Assembly (NCBI GenBank): GCA_026874595.1
Contig: CM049310.1
Location: 45,855,058 to 45,919,057, forward strand
Direction of reading: 5' to 3'
Source of the DNA: Sipunculus nudus
Taxonomy: Eukaryota; Annelida; Sipuncula; Golfingiida; Sipunculidae
DNA length: 64,000 nucleotides
How positions within the stretch are numbered: position 1 is the stretch's first letter; each line of letters starts with the position of its first letter. This document shows, one piece after another, positions 24,546 to 36,760 of this stretch. Both the position numbers and the translations under genes were made by a program. The notes below the pieces were generated by a model. The model searched no databases and was not told the DNA's origin. It saw nothing but the letters and a program-made list of their open reading frames with translations.

Positions 24546-27500
24546 AAAGTAGTTGAACTGCAGCAGCAACTCAGAGTGGCAAAAGAACCAGAACACTGTC
24601 TAACCATAAACGAGATAGTGAAGGCAGCTAAAAACTTGGGAATGAAGCCAGTCACTGTTGGATTCTTTGAAGGACAGCTTAGAAACTGCTCCAGAGCTCA
24701 CAAAGGTTGTGAATTTACAAAATTCTGTTCATTATTGATCTTAAAATTTCTTTGAGATAAAACAGTTCTATGACAAAGTTTCTTATATTATCAGAAGGAA
24801 TAACTGATATTTCTAAAATATTTAAGGTTACATTTGGATTCTCATTATTTCATAATGAAAATTTATAATTTTGATAAGGCATTTTGTAAAAAAAACTAGG
24901 TTCAAATCTTTAGTGTGACACTAATATATTTTTATAATGTCAGTGTTAAGATTTGTGCCCTGTTAACAGACATATGGTCCGACATACATATATACAGGGA
25001 GTTCTCGCTATAACTCAGATGACTTTCAGTCAGCTGAGTTAAAACTTTTTCCGGAATTTTCATGGCAGTCATCCGATTATTAGTTTGCCAATCATATATT
25101 AAGTACCTGCATATCACGGAATAGCAAGATCATTTCCACTTAACTTAAAAAATGTTGATATATAAAAAAATTATAAATATTTTGTATTTACTAACATGAG
25201 TGCCGTAACTATGGGTCCCTTGTTTAAAATTTCGTCATGAAATGTATCAATAAAGGTATTTCTGTTTTACAGGTCATAGATGGAGTTTACATGAAAAAAA
25301 TCTCGCTCTCGGATTGCTTTTCCGTAGTAGGCAGACCTACCGATTTATATCAAAGCTCTTCATCATGCCATCCCCAAGTACTCTCCATCGGTAATTGAAT
25401 ATAAATTTTCCAGCCATGATTACACATACCAAAAATTTATTCAACATAAAAAATAAATAACCATATTGTAGAAATGAACAAAAAAAAATTTGTGACATTT
25501 TAAATTAACAGTATAAATCAATCTAAAGTTTAATAAAAAAATAAATTGTTTAATGAAAAAGTATCCTATTTCATATGTTACATCTGTTATTAAATTTAAC
25601 TAAAAATGTCTTAACAGATTTGTCAGAGGTATTCCAGTCACGCCTGGGATCAGTAGAAGTGTGATGAAGCTTTTGGCTATGAAGGTTTCTTCCATAGACA
25701 TGCTCTCTAGACAATGTATTGTGACGTTTGATGAGATGTCACTCAAGAAAGAGCTGCGGTATGTTTAGAAAAAGGAATTTTTTTCTGGTATGGAATTAAT
25801 TTTGGTTTGCAATTGAAAACAAGGTCCTTGTTAATACTTTAGGTCCAAATTGAGGGGCCCTTGGCGAAACATGTCACTCCTGAAAAATACAAGAAAGAAT
25901 ATAAAACACCATGTATGTCACATTTGATGAAATGTCAATGAATATATATGAGGTATGTTTATAAATGGAACCAATTTAAATCAACATTTGGTTTAAAATT
26001 GACTTGTCTGACCAACAATTTATGTGTATCATTTCTTGTTACTTTAAGTTTAAAATTTGATTGGACTTCAACCAGTCACAAGTTATACTCATAAATAACT
26101 GTTTATATTAATGCATGTTACCTTTGAATACTTTTATATCAACATACCTGGACTTACCCATATGCTCAGTATTTTGAACATCTATTAATTTGAACATGAT
26201 GTGATACTAGGTATGATGCCTCTAGAGATGAGGTGGATGGTTTGGTCCATCTCCTGAGACGTACTTCCACTCCATGTAATCAAGCGCTAGTGTTCATGGT
26301 GCGAGGTATGCTGAAAAACTGGAAGCAACCTGTGGCCTTCTTCTTCAGTGAAAATGCTGCATCTGCCTACTACCTCCGCATATTACTTTTTCAGGTCAGG
26401 GTTCATGCCATACATAAAAATGCTTTTTTTCTTGTATATATTTTTCCCCACAGATAGCACATTTATATTTTCCACTGAAGACCTGGTACTTGGTTGGATT
26501 GTTATAGGTCCAAACAGAGGGCCTGAATCCTGAAAGAAACAAGAAAAATAATTAACACAATGTCTTCATCGAGAGAGAATTGAGGAGGTTTACAAATACA
26601 TTGACACACATGCATCCCTCAAGTATCAAATGCAGTGTAACCATGAGTATGACAAATCTTAGCTTTAAAATTGTTAATGTTGGAACTATCGTATAAGTGA
26701 TATGATGATTTCCCATCTGACAAGCGACAAAGGTTTATTCCATCTATCAATTTGAAAAAAAAATTCAACAAATATGGGGCCAATAAGGTTAATCACTCTT
26801 GAGAAAAGGGGATTAATTTATACTATAAAAATGGTAAGGTTAGTGGCACCACCTGTCTGGTTTTGGAGAAAACTCTTAAAGGTGGATGTACATACCTAAT
26901 TTGCAGACCAACACATTGAAAGACTCATCAGGTATCAGCCATTTTCACCTAAAACAAATGAATAGATCGTCTCCACACGAAGTAAATGGCAGATGGCGCC
27001 ACCAAGATCTATGGATATTCACAATTTCATGCCAATACTGCGAATCTAAAACGGGAAGGTAGGTGGCGACACCTGTCTGATTTAAGAGAAAACTTTCCAA
27101 AATTGATGGACAAGGCAGACAAACAGATGGACGCTGTGCAAAAATGGCTGCAGGTGGCGCCACCATTTTTTGTATGTTATAAAGCTATTCAAGGGCTATA
27201 TTTGTGCAAATTTTTTTCCTGATCGGTCAAACGGTTCCAGAGATAGGTGGGTTTATGTGTGGAAACAAACTCACAAACAGACACTGGGCAAAGGAGGAAA
27301 GGTCATAGGTCAAGGCCAGTTGGTAAGGCACCAGTCCACGTGACCCGATAATTGGTGTAAGTTTTGGAAAAATCCGTTCTCCAGAAACGAACGAGGTGAC
27401 GGCGGTGGAACCCGGTCAAAAACATAGTATCGTTTTGCCGGATACAATTATTAATTAGGTCTGTGTTAGCAGTACCAGTATATGTCCATGATTAAACGAG

Positions 27501-30500
27501 CATCTTAATTAAAATTAGATAAACATAAAATGATCAAATGTCACAGATTTACAATGATATATATCTGTAAAGCCATGTTTCAGAGTTATAACATACACCA
27601 AATAACAAACTAGTGACCTGGTCAACAATCTACATTTTTGGGCATGAACTACAACACAAGACACTTCTCTACATTTTAAAGAGAATGTCATGAAAAAATG
27701 TGTGGTAATGAAAACACGTATAAGGCTTTTGCTTTGAGCCTGGTTGGAATATTTGGGGGGGGGGGGGGGGAGGCACGACCTATGACCTTTGCACTAGTCA
27801 ACCTGTGAATCATGAACTGCGCATTAATTTAAACCGCACGAGCTCGCTTCAAACTAGAACATTTGCATGATCTAAATGGTATATACATATTAATCTAACA
27901 ATATATATTAACAGTTGTATAAGCCCTAGTACACGCTTGGGAGAATTAAGTTGTCTAATACAAGCACGGGAGAAGCTCAGTTCCAAGGTCCATGTTAAAG
28001 AAAATGGCGCGAACGCATGGTGGTGATTGTTTTACATGAATGGGAAAACTACAAAAATATCATTTCAACAAGCCAATACTTGTCTCACATATCGTTCCGA
28101 TGCACGTTCGTTATTTTACAATAATACGGGTTTATAAGTGGAAAAAAGTTATTAGCAACGTTACTTACCTGCAAAACACACGGAAAAATATTAAACACGT
28201 CTCCTAGAGAGAACCGAAACCTGGGCACATGACCGGATATTCCGGTCTAGTTTCACTCGGTCGCCAGGTAACCGCGTATATTGCCTCCACTGGCCCCGGG
28301 CAAGTAAATTTCATCAAAACATGAAATAAAAGTCCGAGAACCTTAATTAAGCACCAACTGATCTAATATTAAGACATTACATAAACCCTAACATATAAGT
28401 GGCTACACATTTTTGTACGTCCGTAATGTTAATAATTTGTGATATAAACATGCTGTTTGTAAAACCCGAACGCCCATTTAAAAAAATTCGCAATTTCTAA
28501 ATAATTACTGATCAGATACCAATAAAATTTCAAATGACTTTAGCTTGTATATATTTCTTATTCCTGCGGAGTAACGTGATTTGATATGGACTAAAAATAA
28601 TTTTATTAACAATATACATCTTGGACGTCGATAGAAATTGAAGTATTTTGTATTTATGGTGATTTTTATGTGTGCAAAAAGTACTCAGATATTCAATTTG
28701 TGAATAAATGCCCACGCACAGCAAATCCCAGACTAAAATTTCTCCCTAGTTGAGTTATAATCAATTTGGTAACACTGGGAAGCCAATGGGGGGGGGGGGG
28801 GGGGTGTTAATCAAGGGCTGTTCCACAAAATAGGACACCCTTTTTGTCACACCAATGTGACACCAGAGGGCGCTCATGCACACTTCATAAATTCTTAGGT
28901 CTCAGTGCAATTTTATAAAAATTTTTTTATAATGTTATGTATAACAAAAGAAAAACTAAATGACATCTTTTTATGTTTAGAAATTTGTAAATTATTATTA
29001 ATATTATGATCAATTATTTTTAATGGAAATTTTTAAACAAACAATTTTATTTATTACTTTATTTCCTTGAGTGATCATGTCCATTATCTAATTCATGTTA
29101 TAATTTGGAAAACTTGACTATTGTATATGTATGTTCTTATACATATGTATGTATATATGTCTCGGTACTTCACATATACATGTATTTTTAAATTTTAATA
29201 TTTCAATTACAAAACTCATTTCTCTCTCTCTCTCTCACTCCCCGTTGCTCTTTCAATATTACAATCACAAACTCATTTGTTATATTGACCAGCTCATTTT
29301 TTTTAAATTAAACAAGAAGAAGTGAAGACTGGAACATGTTCAAGAAAACATTTATTTACATAAATATACAAATATACATTTAATACAATAAAAACCATAA
29401 TTACAGTGTGCACTTAAGTCTATGACTATAAAATAAAACATTTAAACAGCATTCAAACTATATAGACACGTAAAACTAGTTTAAACCTTACAACAGAACT
29501 CAAATATACTCCATGACTGGAAATCCTCAAGTAACTATATATGAGCTATAGTCATGTGACATTTTATGGGTATCTGATGAGTAATTATTAGAATATGGTG
29601 AATTTTTTAAAATTGGGTCCAATGTCCAGCATCCAGGTTTTTCACACAGCCATACAAATACACAATTTTAGCATTCAAACTTTTTACAACATTGTAAAAA
29701 TATAACCACAACCAAAAAATAAAAGGTAATATGAAGCAATAAATCAATATGTTGCAACCCAAAAGCACTAACGAAAAATAATGCCATATTCGAATTTTAA
29801 TGGAGACTGTCTTGACATAATTTCTTCTAACAATACTAGTTTTTATTTTTTAGACCCTTGAAGCCCTGAATGATATAGCACTGAAACCTCAGGTGGTTAT
29901 CTGTGATCAAGGATCCTGTAACAGGTCTCTTTATGATGCGCTGGGTGTGACAAGAGACAAACCTTTCTTTGAGGTTTGTTTATTTTTTACGGTTGTTTTA
30001 TTAAAATGTAAATACATGAATGTTGTAGTTAACATGTCATGACAATTAACATACCTGGATTTTCTTCTTAATATTTTTCTGTTAAATCTGACTGATATGA
30101 AATACTGTGTTTAAATTATGGAATTTAATTCATTTTTGTGGGCATTTTAAATTGAGGACAACTTCCACAAAGTTGTATTATTGAATATTCTATGGCTGTG
30201 ATTTCACTGTTTCAGTGTTCCGCAAAGATAAAAAAATATATAAATATATATATGTAGTTATTAATTTCATTTTATATTATTCAGTTTCAGGAGAAGCGTG
30301 TGTATGCTTTTCATGATGTACCCCACATTCTTAAGAATGTGAGAAACAACCTCAAAAAGAAAGACATCTTTTATGATGATGGAAAGGTTAAAAAATTATT
30401 TTTATATATTTATAGTTGCTCTGTTCATTTGAAGGCAGCCCATACAGAAATCTGCTTCAAAGCTTTCTTATTATGACCTTTGCTTCTGAAACATTTGTTG

Positions 30501-33500
30501 AAAATTTTAAGTTTTGAAGTCATACCTGAGCTTTCCCTGTTTTGTTTATAAGCATATTTTGTTAATATGCATCCTCTAAAATGACTATTTAACAGTCATA
30601 GTTAGGACATAATTTATGGTTAAAGTTATGTACTTACATGTTTTCTCTATTAGGCCTGTCATTTAAAATGCTTTGTGATAATAACAGTTTTTTTCATTAT
30701 ACTAATATTTTTTTAATGATAATAAGGCAGTACATGTTATGTATAACAAAAGAAAAACTAAATGACATCTTTTTATGTTTAGAAATTTGTAAATTATTAT
30801 TAATATTATGATCAATTATTTTTAATGGAAATTTTTAAACAAACAATTTTATTTATTACTTTATTTCCTTGAGTGATCATGTCCATTATCTAATTCATGT
30901 TATAATTTGGAAAACTTGACTATTGTATATGTATGTTCTTATACATATGTATGTATATATGTCTCGGTACTTCACATATACATGTATTTTTAAATTTTAA
31001 TATTTCAATTACAAAACTCATTTCTCTCTCTCTCTCTCACTCCCCGTTGCTCTTTCAATATTACAATCACAAACTCATTTGTTATATTGACCAGCTCATT
31101 TTTTTTAAATTAAACAAGAAGAAGTGAAGACTGGAACATGTTCAAGAAAACATTTATTTACATAAATATACAAATATACATTTAATACAATAAAAACCAT
31201 AATTACAGTGTGCACTTAAGTCTATGACTATAAAATAAAACATTTAAACAGCATTCAAACTATATAGACACGTAAAACTAGTTTAAACCTTACAACAGAA
31301 CTCAAATATACTCCATGACTGGAAATCCTCAAGTAACTATATATGAGCTATAGTCATGTGACATTTTATGGGTATCTGATGAGTAATTATTAGAATATGG
31401 TGAATTTTTTAAAATTGGGTCCAATGTCCAGCATCCAGGTTTTTCACACAGCCATACAAATACACAATTTTAGCATTCAAACTTTTTACAACATTGTAAA
31501 AATATAACCACAACCAAAAAATAAAAGGTAATATGAAGCAATAAATCAATATGTTGCAACCCAAAAGCACTAACGAAAAATAATGCCATATTCGAATTTT
31601 AATGGAGACTGTCTTGACATAATTTCTTCTAACAATACTAGTTTTTATTTTTTAGACCCTTGAAGCCCTGAATGATATAGCACTGAAACCTCAGGTGGTT
31701 ATCTGTGATCAAGGATCCTGTAACAGGTCTCTTTATGATGCGCTGGGTGTGACAAGAGACAAACCTTTCTTTGAGGTTTGTTTATTTTTTACGGTTGTTT
31801 TATTAAAATGTAAATACATGAATGTTGTAGTTAACATGTCATGACAATTAACATACCTGGATTTTCTTCTTAATATTTTTCTGTTAAATCTGACTGATAT
31901 GAAATACTGTGTTTAAATTATGGAATTTAATTCATTTTTGTGGGCATTTTAAATTGAGGACAACTTCCACAAAGTTGTATTATTGAATATTCTATGGCTG
32001 TGATTTCACTGTTTCAGTGTTCCGCAAAGATAAAAAAATATATAAATATATATATGTAGTTATTAATTTCATTTTATATTATTCAGTTTCAGGAGAAGCG
32101 TGTGTATGCTTTTCATGATGTACCCCACATTCTTAAGAATGTGAGAAACAACCTCAAAAAGAAAGACATCTTTTATGATGATGGAAAGGTTAAAAAATTA
32201 TTTTTATATATTTATAGTTGCTCTGTTCATTTGAAGGCAGCCCATACAGAAATCTGCTTCAAAGCTTTCTTATTATGACCTTTGCTTCTGAAACATTTGT
32301 TGAAAATTTTAAGTTTTGAAGTCATACCTGAGCTTTCCCTGTTTTGTTTATAAGCATATTTTGTTAATATGCATCCTCTAAAATGACTATTTAACAGTCA
32401 TAGTTAGGACATAATTTATGGTTAAAGTTATGTACTTACATGTTTTCTCTATTAGGCCTGTCATTTAAAATGCTTTGTGATAATAACAGTTTTTTTCATT
32501 ATACTAATATTTTTTTAATGATAATAAGGCAGTACAACTTTATTTGTTGTCAGTAAAAAGCTTAGTTATATTTGACTGTGATGTTACAGAGCATTGTTGG
32601 TGAACATTGCCTGATTTTTTTTTGTATGGTAATCATTTGTATATCTGATTTCTATAACTCTCAGTAATAAACAAATATTAATACCTGTCTAGTTCTTTAT
32701 TTATTAATGTAGTTATGCACTTGAGTGTTAAATTTTAGTAATGAATGGCATTTCAGCTTAACCTATGTTGGTTAAGTTTTTTATAACATTAGTTTATCTC
32801 TGTCTGCCACCATAAGGAGAGTCATCCAAAATTTATCAACAAACTCAGAATTATCTTTTTAAAGCAGACTGGTGGAATAAAAAGTGCACTTGAGTATATA
32901 TTTGTGGACATTTTGATCATGACATGATATATTCAATCTTTAATGCTTTTTATAAATATAACGGTAAATAAATAAACTGTATCTCCTCAATATTTTGCAA
33001 TTTGAATACTACAGACTGCTTCTTGGAAGGATATTCAGCTATTCTATAACTATGATGTTGAACTACCTGTGAGACTCGCACCAAGACTCACAATGAAGCA
33101 TGTCTACCTTCCACCGTTCACACCAATGCGTGTAAGTTTATACTATGTTTATCACATGTGGAGAAAATCTTGAGGGCACATGAAAACTTAAACAGATGCT
33201 CTTTGACATGTGGAAACATCTGCAGGCAAACTAAAAAATTAAAACACAATAAGAATATGACCAAAACCCACTAAGACATGTTCAGACATATGCATATATT
33301 ACGTTATTTTTAATATAATGAATGTTGGTAAATCCTGCTGCACAGGTTTGTTAATATTCTGTGTATGCATCCACACACTAGTTGCGCTAGGCAAGATGCC
33401 AGCTACAGCAGCAGAGACTGATTTTGACTGACTTGATGGATAATTCTGGCTTCAGGTTCCTACTAACTGGTCGACTGAACCAGGATTGCCTGGAAAATAT

Positions 33501-35185
33501 TTAGGAAAGTTATCATATGGAAAGGAAAACCTGACAGACGGACAGACAGAGTGACAGACTAACAGAAGCCAGAAATTCCAAAACCAATCCCAACCCAGGT
33601 AAGCATGAAAGCAATCAATAACCAAAATTTGAATGAAATTGTAAAATATTTTGGAAAGTTATCACAGGGAAATGAAAACCTGACAGACAGACAGAGTGAC
33701 AGACAGATGCCAGACAATAGAAAACCAATCTCAACCAAGGTAAGCATGAAAGCAATCACTTACCTAAATTTGAATGAAATAGGAAAATATTTAGGAAAGT
33801 TATTGTAGGGAAAATAAAACATGACAGATAGACAGACAGAAAAGGCAGACACTCCTTAACCAATCCCAAGTAAGGTGAGCATGAGAGCCATCACTGACCA
33901 AAATTTGAATGAAATAGGAGATATTTAGGAAACAAAAACCTGACAGACGAACACACAAAAACACTGTTCACAGAGCTTTGCTTATATTACTTTATATTTA
34001 ATATACTGATTGCAGGTGAATCTTGCTGCCCAGGTTTGTTCGCATTCTGTGTATGCCGGCATCCACACACTAGTTGCGCTAGGCAAGATGCCAGCTACAG
34101 CAGCAGAGACTGCTAACTTCCTAAAGCAAGTAAATGACATCTTTGACTTCCTCAACATTCGGGCCATAAGAGGAAACAAGCTTTTTAAACCTCTAACGGC
34201 AAGTAATGAGACTTTTCAAAGGATCACTCACTTCCGAACAATGGTCAGCTCTTGGTCAACCAAAGACAAGGTACGGCTGCCTTGCTTTGATACAATGGTT
34301 CAGGCCCTGAATGCTGTTGAACTCATTTTGACTGACTTGATGGATAATTCTGGCTTCAGGTTCCTACTAACTGGTCGACTGAACCAGGATTGCCTGGAGA
34401 ACTTCTTTGCACAAATTCGATGCAAAGGTGGCCATCGATTCAACCCTTCCTCCAGGGAATTTGCATTTGCCTATCGGTCCCTTACAACAAATATGCTTTT
34501 GATGGATGTTCCTAACTCTAACTGTGCCCCTGACACTGATCAGCTACTCACATCCCTAAATGAACTCAGCCAATCAGTTTGTTCTGAAAAGCGCCGGCTT
34601 TCAGACACTGAAATTCCAGCAATTGAAAACCCAAGTAAAAAATGCAAACAAATAACACCTGAATGCCCAGTAATAGAGGCAACTGAGGACTTCCAATGTT
34701 CTAGTACTGTGGCTAATGTTGTTTCATACATTGGAGGCTTTATAATAAGGAAAATAAACAACAAGATTCAGAGCCATCAATGTACTGAACTTCTGACAAA
34801 GGAAGGCAACACAGTAGAAGAAAATGATCTTTTGTGTCATTTCAAAGCATACAATCAGATTGATAACTCAGCAGCAGGTCCACTCCATGTTCCCTCCCAG
34901 GCTATGTCTAGATTTTTGAATCGGGTGGAGAAAGTGTTCCAGAGAGAAATTGTACATATTCTAAGTTCAAAGGGTGTCTTGATGACTCTTAAAAATTTGG
35001 TAGTAAGTTCAGTTCCTACAAGATCTTTAAAACTGTGTAAGGAACACAAAAATGGCCTAGTGGTCCATTCTATCATTAACCTGTATGTTAAATGCCGTCT
35101 ACATTACTACTTTAAATTTGAGAGCAGGAAACTTTTCAACCATAAAGTAAAGAACAGGAAGGCTCACATTTTAATGCACAAGTGA
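24546..35185 (+). CDS. P-element/THAP9-like DNA transposase core, multi-exon
   Basis: Eight exons join in phase: 24546-24705, 25273-25390, 25618-25758, 26211-26394, 29854-29973, 30285-30386, 33015-33131 and 34016-35185, all with AG acceptors and GT donors, giving 703 codons and a stop. The first exon has a coiled-coil-like VVELQQQLR and a helix-turn-helix-like stretch. The RNase H-like catalytic fold is recognisable by FDEMSLKKEL (first Asp), VVICDQGSCNR (second Asp), HDVPHILKNVRNNL, and in the last exon TGRLNQDCLENFFAQIR (catalytic Glu) with KGGHRFNPS, a hallmark of P-element and THAP9 transposases. The last exon alone encodes 389 residues without a break. Exons 5 and 6 occur again at 31656-31775 and 32087-32188; including them keeps frame and would add 74 residues. 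The enzyme would cut and join transposon ends in the nucleus. The many introns suggest an old, possibly domesticated locus, but the TAG in the upstream THAP exon and the internal duplications argue for decay. I found no terminal inverted repeats for a mobile unit. Confidence 0.8.
25915..25963 (+). pseudogene. Partial duplicate of the transposase exon carrying FDEMS
   Basis: GTC ACA TTT GAT GAA ATG TCA reads VTFDEMS, followed by five residues and a donor GAG|GTATGT, as in the true exon end at 25758. The upstream half of the exon is missing. A GGTCCAAAnnGAGGG.CC word lies before it (about 25843) and again near 26508. Confidence 0.55.
26395..28931. other. Large transposase intron, repeat-rich
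   Basis: It holds a direct repeat (about 26850 and 27064, each with ACCTGTCTG followed by GAGAAAACT), a GTTCCAGAGATAGG/AAACAAACTCACAAAC stretch near 27230-27290, and G-runs at 27755-27770 and 28788-28804. No exon was found. Confidence 0.5.
28932..30733. repeat. 1802-bp tandem duplication, unit 1
   Basis: Starts at ATGTTATGTATAACAAAAG and is followed directly by unit 2. It contains transposase exons 29854-29973 and 30285-30386 with their introns. Every block I compared with unit 2 was identical, including simple-sequence runs. Confidence 0.92.
30734..32535. repeat. 1802-bp tandem duplication, unit 2
   Basis: Same sequence as unit 1 at a constant offset of 1802. It carries second copies of the two exons at 31656-31775 and 32087-32188, both of lengths divisible by three and with intact splice sites. 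Confidence 0.92.
33326..33496 (+). pseudogene. Internally deleted partial copy of the transposase last exon
   Basis: Matches 34014-34112 (with CACACTAGTTGCGCTAGGCA) joined directly to 34325-34398 (with ACTGGTCGACTGAACCAGGA). The 212 bp between are missing. It ends abruptly where a tandem-repeat array starts. Confidence 0.8.
33497..33960. repeat. Tandem array, about 140-bp period, 3.3 units
   Basis: Units begin at about 33497, 33643, 33783 and 33918. Each has TATTTAGGAAAGTTAT-like sequence, an ACCTGACAGAC segment and CCAATC with GGTAAGCATG. Short open frames across the array (33559-33808) follow the repeat and are not genes. Confidence 0.8.
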
Positions 35186-36107
35186 AAACGTCTTGTTGTC
35201 CATCTGTCTGCAGGGACATATAAATGATTAGTGCCAATCTGTGTGTTCATCTGTGACTCAGTCTTGGCGCAATGTAACTTTTAACTTCATTATCCATGGT
35301 TTGCAGAAATAGTTAATATAACTGAACTAATATAACTAAAGTAGGCAGCCTTCATTACTCAGGTATTGTCCATATTTAAAGGAACATGGAGTACCTGGAT
35401 TTATAGGCTGGAAAAAACCACTTGCCTTGAACCATTAACGGAGAGTACCGAGTGTTTTACACCTTGAAATTTAAAAATATTTGACATATACAGTAAATCC
35501 ACTCTGATTCACTAAGTTGAGGGCTAGATTAAGTTTCCATATGGATGACCTTGACAAATTTCAAACATTAATATGAGCACCCAGTGAATCAAACAGGAAA
35601 AATTTGATCAATCTGCCATATAATCATCTAATATAACATTCAAGGAGAGCCTGGGAAAATCTCTTATGATATCTATATTAACTAATAATAATTGGTAATG
35701 GTGACCTATATTCTGATAAGTATACAAAAGCATGATTTCATCACCTTTAAAATCAGGCAGGCACACATTGTATTTGCTAGACCCAGAGTCTCCTACCATA
35801 GTCTTGCGCAAATCACCTTCAACACCTGATAATAGGTGATGATGACCCATATTATGTGAGCAACATGCAGGAAACCTAATTTTTAACCATCAAGACAGTC
35901 AGGCAGGGCACAAATCATAAGGGATGTCATTGTAAAGAATCCTCAAATATTAAGGTCAATGTAACCTATTCTGCAAGATAGATGAAAGAACAAGATTTCA
36001 TCACCTCATAAGAAATTCAATGACTGGTCACAGCTGAGTTTAAATCTTAAGATCCAGGGATATATTTGTACATATATTTATGTATATATACATTTAAATC
36101 TTAAATA
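35186..36107. repeat. Region after the transposase stop with a diverged direct repeat
   Basis: Two related blocks, near 35690-35750 and 35945-36005, share GATTTCATCACCT and preceding words. No gene is supported. Confidence 0.4.
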
Positions 36108-36760
36108 TGTCCTGTACTTTTTAAAGTTAACTACAGTGGTTATTATCATATTCTGGTGAACCTAAACTGTATGTATTTGCATAACTGGTCATAAAATTTT
36201 ACTTATTCTTAAAATGTTGACACAGGTCTGTTCATAAAATATCTGGAGTGTTTATCATCAAACATGTATAAATATATTGTATTAATTTGTAGTAGTTGCA
36301 AAAACCACTGTGATAATGATATTTGTAAATATATGCAAGTATATCAATTTTAACATGTTCTCCACTTGTTATCATCACTAAACAATGCTAAGTATCAGAT
36401 ACCGGTGAACTTAAACTGTATTTGCATAAATGGTCATTAAGTTTTTTACGTATTTATTAATTTTTGAAACAGGTATTTTTTAAATATCTGGGATGTTCAT
36501 TATCATAAACGTGTACATCTCTTCTGTTAATTTGTGCAATTTGCAAAGGTCTATGTGATAAACACATCTCTGATGATATTTGTACATACATATATGAATG
36601 TATACTTATTTTTATAAATTCTGCATTTGTTACCATCACCATACAGTGGTTAGTATCATTTGGTAAACTTTAATTACATGTACTTGCTTATCTTGTTTGT
36701 TATTGTTAAAATGGCCATTTATTTGAACCAGTACGTCTTTAATATTTTCCTATATACAGT
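36108..36760. repeat. Diverged tandem repeat, about 250-270-bp units
   Basis: Three units starting near 36108, 36355 and 36610 share ACARTGGTTAGTATCAT-like starts, a GGTGAACYTAAACTGTAT word, a CATAACTGGTCATAAA-like word and a TATCTGGRRTGTT word. Non-coding. Confidence 0.55.

Noticed and set aside
29131-31127. Two identical 64-codon frames
   Set aside because: They are the same intronic sequence repeated by the 1802-bp duplication and cross a CT-rich run.
33559-33808. Frames in the 140-bp repeat array
   Set aside because: Open only because the repeat unit happens to lack stops; they follow its period.
33500-33960. CRISPR-like array
   Set aside because: Units are contiguous 140-bp tandem repeats without unique spacers, in a eukaryotic intron.
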